From a virus: a DNA stretch of 36,014 nt. The notes beneath the pieces are model-generated. The model was given only the letters and a program-made list of their open reading frames with translations. It searched no databases and was not told where the DNA came from. A program made the translations under genes and the position numbers. Positions 30,590-36,014 of this stretch are shown piece by piece. The DNA lies in IMG/VR virus record IMGVR_UViG_3300035438_000036, positions 1 to 36,014 of that record; one strand, given 5' to 3'. Numbering within the stretch: position 1 is the first letter of the stretch; every line of letters begins with the position of its first letter.

Positions 30590-31047
30590 AACGCTTCCTC
30601 ATCGTCTAATTCTGCTAACCGTATGGCTTCAAGTATTGCAATCTCCTGTTCTAGGCGGAGTTTTGCTTCTCTCATTGCTACTGCGGTTCGCAAGTCTTGT
30701 TGTTGCTTCTCAAGATTAGCGATGTATCGGTCAATATTTGCTAGGTTTGACGGTGTATCAACGCTAACTACTTGATTAGATTGTAATTCTTTTTGTTTGC
30801 GTTTGCTTACTTTTGGTGGGTCAATTAAGTCAGCAATGCTTTGTTTACGGCTTTCTTTGTCTGCTTTTAATGCAGCTAGGCGTTTAGCTTCTGCTTTACG
30901 CTTCTTTTTATCTAGTTCTTGGTAGTACTTCCATTCTTCTTTAGTCCAACCATCACCACCGCTAGGGCCAGAAGGCGTAGGGGGTGTAATGTTTATCTGA
31001 AACGCATTGTTTTGAAATGCGGTTGGTTGGAAAGCAGTTTGAAACAT
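30571..31047 (-). CDS. Charged coiled-coil protein of the appendage cassette
   Basis: 158 aa. Begins MFQTAFQPTAFQNNAFQINI, an FQ.(T/N)AFQ repeat seen at the start of several phage appendage proteins, then a Gly/Pro linker, a WTKEEWKYYQELDKKKRKAE helix and a long charged coiled coil to the end. The start shares a base with the upstream stop and the end overlaps the glycosyltransferase frame. Structural or chaperone role inferred. Confidence 0.68.
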   Translation of the reverse strand: MFQTAFQPTAFQNNAFQINITPPTPSGPSGGDGWTKEEWKYYQELDKKKRKAEAKRLAALKADKESRKQSIADLIDPPKVSKRKQKELQSNQVVSVDTPSNLANIDRYIANLEKQQQDLRTAVAMREAKLRLEQEIAILEAIRLAELDDEEALLALIL

Positions 31048-31388
31048 TAACTAGACCATTGTTCCGTAGGCTGTGTAGGCCATACAGGGTCAACTACAGG
31101 ATTAACTGCATAACCTCTAACTGTGCTTCTGTAAGCAATAAACTCAGCTTGGTTTACAAGGTATGGGTTTGATTTGGTTGGGTCGCCTACATCGGCAATA
31201 GATGTCCAATCGGTTGCAGAAAGAATAGCTTTAGCTTGGTCAGCACATGACAACCTGTCAGCTTCTTCTTGCACCGCAACAGGGTCATATTCAACAGGGT
31301 TTCCGTCAGCGTCAAATGCTTCTTGATTTATTGTTGTAACGACTTGCGGATAAAGCACATATATAGCTTGAATAAAATATTGGTTCAC
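31047..31388 (-). CDS. Tail-fibre-associated/assembly-like protein
   Basis: 113 aa. N-terminal strand YFIQAIYVLYPQVVT, then acidic VEYDPVAVQEEADRLSCADQ and a C-terminal LSATDWTSIADVGDPTKSNP followed by YLVNQAEFIAYRSTVRGYAV. Proteins with the DWT...NP...EF..YR pattern accompany tail fibres in many phages (XkdW/tail-fibre-assembly-like). Coupled to neighbours by short overlaps. A fibre assembly or attachment role is inferred. Confidence 0.7.
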   Translation of the reverse strand: MNQYFIQAIYVLYPQVVTTINQEAFDADGNPVEYDPVAVQEEADRLSCADQAKAILSATDWTSIADVGDPTKSNPYLVNQAEFIAYRSTVRGYAVNPVVDPVWPTQPTEQWSS

Positions 31389-31861
31389 GCTGCAATCTCC
31401 ATTAAAACAATTGACATTATTCCTGTAGAACTATTTAATGTAACAGTTCCATTATTATTTTGATTGCGAAAATAAAGTGTATAAGTTGTTGAAGATGTAG
31501 TTGCTGGGCTATCTAAATAAACTCCAGAACCAGCACCAGTTGTAGTGCTTGAACCAGTTTGTGCGTAAACTTGTGCAAATCCAGTTGTGTCTAATGAAGT
31601 TCCACCCCTATATATAGTTATAGCAGCAGCCATATTTCCACCTTGTACCATATTAAATACTGAAAACTGTACCAATACTTTGCTAGTACTAAATTTTGGT
31701 GTAATGGAAGCAGAAAATCCTGTAGTTACAAAAGAACCACTACTTGTAGAAAAGGATGAGGTAGATGTAGCGCTGACAACTTGCAATACATTCCCAGCAC
31801 TAGCTTGTACTGTGCTATTAGGAAAGGTTAAACCATTAGTGCCGTCAACAATAAATGTCAT
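31385..31861 (-). CDS. Fibre/appendage protein with beta-sandwich C terminus
   Basis: 158 aa. Starts MTFIVDGTNGLTFPNSTVQA, a common N-terminal anchor in aquatic phage appendage proteins, followed by a Ser/Thr-rich beta domain (TPKFSTSKVLVQFSVFNM, ITIYRGGTSLDTTGF). The anchor probably docks to the tail or capsid and the sandwich faces out. ATGA overlap with the next gene. Confidence 0.72.
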   Translation of the reverse strand: MTFIVDGTNGLTFPNSTVQASAGNVLQVVSATSTSSFSTSSGSFVTTGFSASITPKFSTSKVLVQFSVFNMVQGGNMAAAITIYRGGTSLDTTGFAQVYAQTGSSTTTGAGSGVYLDSPATTSSTTYTLYFRNQNNNGTVTLNSSTGIMSIVLMEIAA

Positions 31862-31862
31862 A

Positions 31863-32201
31863 TTAAGCCTCTGGTGGGGTTGTATCTTCCCATAGCCATG
31901 TAGAAGTATTTAATACCCATGTGCCAGGTGATGTAGGCATAGGTGCATAAAACACATCATTACCAGCGTCATAAGTAAAACCAATACCAGCGTAGTTACC
32001 ACGAATAGGTATACCACCGTCAGGTGTATGAGGTTCAGCAGGAGGGCTTGGTGCGTAATGTACATTACCGTAGGTGTTGTAGTCAGTTAATACCCAAAAG
32101 CCAGGTAAACCGTCTACAAAATCTTGTTCAGCACGAATTACATCAACTACTTCAAGTTTTCCTGCGGTTGGCGTTTGTACGCATTTAGCAAAATAAGTCA
32201 T
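31863..32201 (-). CDS. Appendage protein with YAG.G.TYD...F motif
   Basis: 112 aa. The C-terminal half has GNYAGIGFTYDAGNDVFYAP followed by WVLNTSTWLWE; this YAGIGYTYD..ND.F.PP..Y.SW.L...... W pattern occurs in proteins near tail fibres of marine and freshwater phages. The rest contains a compact FVDGLPGFWVLTDYNTYG unit. Function unknown but virion association is likely. Confidence 0.7.
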   Translation of the reverse strand: MTYFAKCVQTPTAGKLEVVDVIRAEQDFVDGLPGFWVLTDYNTYGNVHYAPSPPAEPHTPDGGIPIRGNYAGIGFTYDAGNDVFYAPMPTSPGTWVLNTSTWLWEDTTPPEA

Positions 32202-32202
32202 A

Positions 32203-32382
32203 TTAGTTTCCTTCTGGTGGTAATGGGGTATTGCCTTCGGCTAACCATGCAAGGTAGGCTTGCCAATCTGTGTTTTCAATATCATTTGGAATACATTTAA
32301 ATTCAGGAGAAATCATGTTAATTACACTATTATTAATTTGTCCTGATAAATAATCAAATGCCTGTTGATATTGAGTTTCCAT
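32203..32382 (-). CDS. 59-aa tail-fibre-associated small protein
   Basis: A short gene filling the space between two fibre genes: [20 protein letters not shown], then a C-terminal [20 protein letters not shown]. The [13 protein letters not shown] motif is widely found at the ends of small tail-fibre-linked proteins, which makes the call credible despite the size. Its stop is one base before the next start and its ATG directly follows the upstream stop. Confidence 0.75.
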   Translation of the reverse strand: METQYQQAFDYLSGQINNSVINMISPEFKCIPNDIENTDWQAYLAWLAEGNTPLPPEGN

Positions 32383-33408
32383 TTATAACTCCGCAGAAAA
32401 GGTTGCGCTGATTTGTTGTCTGCCGTTGGTTGAACCACCAGTAAAGGTAATAACAGAAGAATCAGCAGTAGAATCAGCTAAAGCATTAAATGTTCCGTTA
32501 CCCATTGTTACGCTAGAAGCTGTTGGGGCGGTTCTCATTGTTGTTGGGTAAGTAACAACGGAAGAATAACCATCTGTTGTATTTAAATTAACACCAATAC
32601 CTTTTGATGTACATTTAAAACAATATCTTTGGCACATAGATAATTGAGTACTGTAATCAACATACTCAAATCCAGTAGCAGAACTACCTACTTCTAGTTG
32701 TACGCCTGTTATGTAGAATGTTGCGCCTGATGTACCTACTACGCTAACTGTTCCTGTTGGTTGCAAATAAACGCTTGATGCCCAAACTCCTGATGTACCG
32801 CTATAAGTAGAACCAGCACCCAAACCAAAATTAACTTGAACTCCATATCCGTTTGTTGCGCCCACCCAAGTTCCTGAAGTGTCGCCAGCTATAGTTACTG
32901 TAGCTAGTGTCCAAGTGTTTGCGGAAGATACTGTATAACTAAATGGGTAATAACGATTGCCAGCACTATTGTTTAAAGAACCGCCAAAAGTGCCTGTAAG
33001 ACTTGAATATACATAAAAAGACAAAGTTACTGTTTTTGCATTAGCAGTTCCCCATGCCATGTCTGCAAAATTAAAACCTTCAATTCTTTGGTCAAAATAA
33101 AATACATCAGAAGCTACAACGCTATAAGCTGAACTAGAAGTAAATCCTAAATAATTAGAAAAACCCGTTGGTGGTGTTACAGAACCAGCATTTTGTTGCC
33201 ATGTTCCTTTAGATGCTTGAGTTGCGGCATAAGCCCATCTATCAACTGTATATGCAGTTGCAGTTCCACTAGCACCAGCATTACGCTGGTCAATACGCAT
33301 ATCACCGTTAATAATACGGTTCTTAAAGCGTGTAGCATTACCAGCACCAAGGTTTGAATTGGCTACGCTAGTGCCTATTACATCTGCGTTTACTGTACCG
33401 TATGGCAT
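32383..33408 (-). CDS. Fibre/appendage protein with carbohydrate-binding-like domain
   Basis: 341 aa. Opens MPYGTVNADVIGTSVANSN, then FKNRIINGDMRIDQRNAG and YTVDRWAYA, a segment shared by many phage appendage proteins (NRIINGDM.I.QR..G....Y..DRW). A beta-rich, Thr/Ser/Gly-rich domain follows with QRIEGFNFADMAWG and FYITGVQLEVGSSATGFEY, a carbohydrate-binding-module-like jelly-roll pattern. Probably binds surface sugars. Overlaps the upstream stop by one base. Confidence 0.77.
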   Translation of the reverse strand: MPYGTVNADVIGTSVANSNLGAGNATRFKNRIINGDMRIDQRNAGASGTATAYTVDRWAYAATQASKGTWQQNAGSVTPPTGFSNYLGFTSSSAYSVVASDVFYFDQRIEGFNFADMAWGTANAKTVTLSFYVYSSLTGTFGGSLNNSAGNRYYPFSYTVSSANTWTLATVTIAGDTSGTWVGATNGYGVQVNFGLGAGSTYSGTSGVWASSVYLQPTGTVSVVGTSGATFYITGVQLEVGSSATGFEYVDYSTQLSMCQRYCFKCTSKGIGVNLNTTDGYSSVVTYPTTMRTAPTASSVTMGNGTFNALADSTADSSVITFTGGSTNGRQQISATFSAEL

Positions 33409-33935
33409 TATGCGCCCCTTACCAAATAGCCACTTAAAAATGTATTTGTTGTGCTATTAATTTGTGGTGAAACATTATCACTATAAGCAAATAATTCAAA
33501 ATAATCAGTAGAACCATTTGCGGAAACAAGGCTAGATATATTCAATACTGAACCAGCGCCATATATTGCAGCCACACCTTGCGCCTGTGCTTGTGAACCA
33601 TTTTTATATATTGCTATAAACAATACTGTTGACGCTGTATTGAATTGCACTTGACCATTTAATTGGTAATAACCAGCTACAGTAGGTGTAAATCTATAAT
33701 TTGTTGTTGAATCAAAATTACTATTTGTATCAAAAGATTCAGTATTTAATTGAACTTTTGTATAAGTGTTTTGGGTAATATTTTGATTTGTATTTCTATA
33801 AGCGCTAAAAGCTGGTCCAGCAGCATTAAGCGTACCAGTTTGCGCTGCAATAGTTACTGTATTAGTACCAGCTACAGCAGGTACAGCAACGGTAACTGTA
33901 CCGCTTGTGTCACCAGATAGGACTATTGAACTCAT
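33408..33935 (-). CDS. Fibre/appendage protein with C1q-like jelly roll
   Basis: 175 aa. N-terminal VLSGDTSGTVTVAVPAVAGT is a frequent virion-anchor repeat. From residue 42, AFSAYRNTNQNITQNTYTKV then FTPTVAGYYQLNGQVQF, IAIYKNGS and a final FLSGYLVR follow the C1q/TNF-like trimeric jelly-roll order. Such domains cap phage fibres and contact receptors. Start shares a base with the end of the GIY-YIG gene. Confidence 0.78.
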   Translation of the reverse strand: MSSIVLSGDTSGTVTVAVPAVAGTNTVTIAAQTGTLNAAGPAFSAYRNTNQNITQNTYTKVQLNTESFDTNSNFDSTTNYRFTPTVAGYYQLNGQVQFNTASTVLFIAIYKNGSQAQAQGVAAIYGAGSVLNISSLVSANGSTDYFELFAYSDNVSPQINSTTNTFLSGYLVRGA

Positions 33936-34477
33936 TAGAGAACCACCTTTGCTTTTGCAATTTTTATAGCGTTATTGACTTCTTCCTGCGTCAAAAAACT
34001 ACCTAAATAAACTTTTTTTCCATTTATATAAGTTTTTGCTTTAATTTTTTTTCCACCTGTGCATTTATCAAAATGCCATCTTTTCATTGATGTTTGACCA
34101 CCTATTGTATTGCAATGAGGACAAGTTATTTTCTTGTGTACATATCCAGTTAGCTTTTCTGTTACTTTTGCCCTTTGTTCAGGCGATTGCAAATAACCTT
34201 TTACAGACTTTCCACCAATAGTTTCATTTACCAAATTAGCGCCCATAGAAATAAAACAATCAATAAGCAATTCTTCATGTGAATATGCTTCTTCTTCTGT
34301 ATCCCAATCAGCCAAAATTTCTATTGAAATTCCTCTAGCTTTTTTTACAACTTCACGCCATTTATAGCTTCTATCATGCCTAGTAAAAGCACGGTCATCT
34401 TTTCCTTTTCCAATATAGAAAATATCGCCTTTTGGAGTGTAATGTGCGTATGTATAAAACACTATAAAACTACCCAT
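33935..34477 (-). CDS. GIY-YIG mobile endonuclease with zinc finger and AP2-like domain
   Basis: 180 aa. The GIY-YIG core is YTYAHY (8-13) and FYIGKG (20-25) with R29 and a Glu in the EEEAYSHEE helix (61-69). A zinc finger follows (C119, C122, H135, C139), then an AP2-like module (AKTYINGKKVYLGSFLTQEE) that probably binds DNA. This nuclease-plus-DNA-binding layout is that of homing endonucleases. It sits between two fibre genes and overlaps the fibre stop by 16 bases, so it spreads without breaking either. Confidence 0.83.
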   Translation of the reverse strand: MGSFIVFYTYAHYTPKGDIFYIGKGKDDRAFTRHDRSYKWREVVKKARGISIEILADWDTEEEAYSHEELLIDCFISMGANLVNETIGGKSVKGYLQSPEQRAKVTEKLTGYVHKKITCPHCNTIGGQTSMKRWHFDKCTGGKKIKAKTYINGKKVYLGSFLTQEEVNNAIKIAKAKVVL

Positions 34478-36014
34478 CTATTACCAGAAGCAACAGAAAC
34501 TGTCTGTCCACTCGCCACAGTTACAGGGCCTACAGACATTGCGTTGCTTCCGCTTGGAATTGAGAAACTTGCACTAACAGTTGCGCTGTTAACTACAAGA
34601 CCATTTGACGCTGAAACTACTGGGGCTGTAAGGGTTGAACTAGCAAAAGTAAAGCTAGAAGAAGCACCAAACGCACCAGCATTATTATATTGCACTTGGG
34701 TGGTAGAACCAGCAGGAGTTCCTGTTACTGTTAAATCTCCAGACCCTAAAACGCTACTTCCATTAATGGTTTTTATGTTTGTGCCACTTACTAATGTGGC
34801 TTGTTTACCATTAAATGTAGTCCAATCTGTGCTTGTCAAATAGCCACTTACTGCGGTTGTGGCTGCTGGCATATCTAGGTTAGGGGTAGCCCCACCAGAA
34901 CTTATCAATGGCGCTGTGGCGCTTACAGAGGTAACCGTGCCAGTACCTTTGTTATTAAAAGTATTCCAATCGGTAGAGGTTAAATAGCCATCTACAGAGG
35001 TGGTAGCTGCTGGCATAGAAATAGCTGGCGTATTGCCTCCGCTACTTACTACTGGTGCTGTGCCTGTAACTGAAGTAACCGTACCACCGCTTGAAGGGCT
35101 GGTATTGGTAACGCTAAAATTAGGGTAAGTACCAGTAACACTTATTCCTGTACCAGCAGTAATAGCTACTGTTTGGTCTGGTGCTGTATTAGTTACTGTA
35201 ACTGCGCCAGTTGCACCGCTTACGCTAATGCCTGTGCTTGCAGCTAATGAATTAACCACATTGGTAAGACTTGCGCCAGAACCTACAAAGCTAGTTGCAG
35301 TAATGGTTGTGCCTGTAATAGCTAAAGGTGTTGTGCCACCAATAACCATGTTATTCATTGTTCCAGCGCTTGTAGGTGCAATTTCAACAGAATTAGTGCC
35401 ACTAGGTTTAATGTGTACATGGCCTGTACCAGTAGGGCTAATGTCTATTTGGGCGTTTGTACCATTTATATTGGTAGAAACATTAATAGACATATTGTCA
35501 CCACCGCCAGCACCCACACTCATTTGGGTTATTCCGCCTGAGTTTTTAAGGGCTAAACCGCCAGAGTTAGTTGCCTGGACAATAGGAGTTGTAACGCTTG
35601 TAGTGGCAGCCAAGGTTGTAACACCTGAAACTGCACCTGTGTCATCAATAGTGGTTACGCTGTTTTGTATTAACTTGCCTGTAGTTGTGTCATATCGTGC
35701 TACTGCATTATCTGTTGCGCTTGCTGGGCCAACTACATCACCACCCAAAGATGGGCTAGAGTTAGTAATTACGCCTGTTGTGCTGTTATAGCTAATGCCT
35801 GTACCAGCGCTGACTGAAGCCCTAGCCCTAGCGTCTGTGTAATAAAGGTTTGTGCCTTCGTTTACATTGGTAGTGGTTAACACTACTGCGCCAGTAAGAC
35901 CGTTAACTGAGGTTACTGAGTCAGTATTGTCTATTTTTTGCCAAATAGTGCCGTTGTATACCGCCCAATCGCCAACCAGCCAATCAGTAGTCCCATTAAG
36001 GTTAGTACTGCCAG
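34462..36014 (-). CDS. Tail fibre protein, C-terminal part (gene begins at 605)
   Basis: The continuation of the fibre gene from position 605. Joined through the terminal repeat it makes a single 682-aa frame. It is Thr/Ser/Gly-rich and beta-repetitive, with NLYYTDARARASVSAGTGI, a motif common in aquatic phage fibres, and two adjacent units carrying SSGG.TP, MPAATT and GYLTSTDW.TFN in this order. The C terminus ends GQTVSVASGNRWVVL. The last 109 bases duplicate the start of the window. Probably a trimeric fibre. Confidence 0.85.
   Translation of the reverse strand, partial: GSTNLNGTTDWLVGDWAVYNGTIWQKIDNTDSVTSVNGLTGAVVLTTTNVNEGTNLYYTDARARASVSAGTGISYNSTTGVITNSSPSLGGDVVGPASATDNAVARYDTTTGKLIQNSVTTIDDTGAVSGVTTLAATTSVTTPIVQATNSGGLALKNSGGITQMSVGAGGGDNMSINVSTNINGTNAQIDISPTGTGHVHIKPSGTNSVEIAPTSAGTMNNMVIGGTTPLAITGTTITATSFVGSGASLTNVVNSLAASTGISVSGATGAVTVTNTAPDQTVAITAGTGISVTGTYPNFSVTNTSPSSGGTVTSVTGTAPVVSSGGNTPAISMPAATTSVDGYLTSTDWNTFNNKGTGTVTSVSATAPLISSGGATPNLDMPAATTAVSGYLTSTDWTTFNGKQATLVSGTNIKTINGSSVLGSGDLTVTGTPAGSTTQVQYNNAGAFGASSSFTFASSTLTAPVVSASNGLVVNSATVSASFSIPSGSNAMSVGPVTVASGQTVSVASGNRWVVL
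34800..35090 (-). repeat. Two tandem fibre repeats of about 43 codons
   Basis: Two consecutive units encode TSV..TAP..SSGG.TP, MPAATT..GYLTSTDW and TFN.K. DNA copies are related but diverged (for example the pairs beginning near 34810 and 34945). Likely stacked segments of the fibre shaft, able to gain or lose units. Confidence 0.7.
35906..36014. repeat. Terminal direct repeat, right copy
   Basis: Same 109 bases as 1..109, with C at 36008 where the left copy has T. See the left copy. Confidence 0.93.

Noticed and set aside
30571-30620. Programmed frameshift joining the coiled-coil protein to the glycosyltransferase
   Set aside because: No convincing slippery heptamer, and the upstream protein does not resemble the missing TPR segment; an alternative start explains the open frame better.
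1-36014. tRNA genes, CRISPR arrays, insertion sequences, integrase
   Set aside because: Looked for T-loop/anticodon patterns, regularly spaced repeats and transposase or recombinase motifs on both strands; none seen by eye.

Overview
The window is an essentially complete genome of a tailed phage with short-tailed (podovirus, P22-like) virion genes, assembled from a circular or circularly permuted molecule. The first 109 bases recur at the end (35906..36014) with one mismatch, and one tail-fibre gene reads in frame across the join, so the non-redundant genome is about 35,905 bp. The DNA is AT-rich and almost fully coding. The host is probably Gram-negative, because a complete inner/outer-membrane spanin pair is present. 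I cannot name the host. No integrase, DNA polymerase, replicative helicase, RNA polymerase, tRNA or CRISPR array was seen.

Layout. (1) One very long leftward late block runs from about 5978 down through position 1, across the join, and on to 14554. In transcription order it holds: a VRR-NUC nuclease and a Dps-like protein; small conserved proteins; small and large terminase; portal; a large tail fibre; a GIY-YIG mobile endonuclease; a cassette of fibre/appendage proteins (34 to 30.5 kb); a glycosyltransferase; a zinc-finger protein; scaffold; major capsid; a decoration-like protein; a gp4-like adaptor; a gp10-like tail hub expanded by five beta-repeats; an HNH endonuclease; an acetyltransferase; three ejection-type proteins; a glycine-rich receptor-binding fibre; and lysis genes (holin, Rz with embedded Rz1, GH108 endolysin). 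(2) A two-gene rightward unit (6024-7366) encodes a metallophosphoesterase and an SprT-like metalloprotease. (3) A leftward early block (12233 to 7382) carries an ERF single-strand annealing protein with a PD-(D/E)XK exonuclease, an SSB-tail-like protein, a replication-protein-like domain, two further nucleases, an exported repeat protein and several tiny genes. (4) A rightward block (12355-14586) starts with a DicC/YdaS-type regulator and a DUF5672-type glycosyltransferase. A 600-bp gene-free stretch with strong RNA-structure signals follows, then four small genes.

How it fits together. The divergent region at 12234-12354 looks like the early switch, with a palindromic operator over the leftward promoter. 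The 45-bp gap at 5979-6023 looks like the divergent start of the late block and the phosphoesterase unit. ERF plus exonuclease gives a recombination module, which suits a terminally redundant headful-type genome, and the virion gene order after the capsid matches P22 (gp4, gp10, three ejection proteins). Several real genes are shorter than 60 codons and fill apparent gaps: 48, 58, 59, 40 and about 54 aa proteins and a 49-aa Rz1 lipoprotein hidden inside Rz. The most unusual features are two structured non-coding regions (9937-10099 and about 13200-13400), the hub repeat expansion, the embedded Rz1, a possible ATT start codon for the glycosyltransferase, and a dual-start holin.
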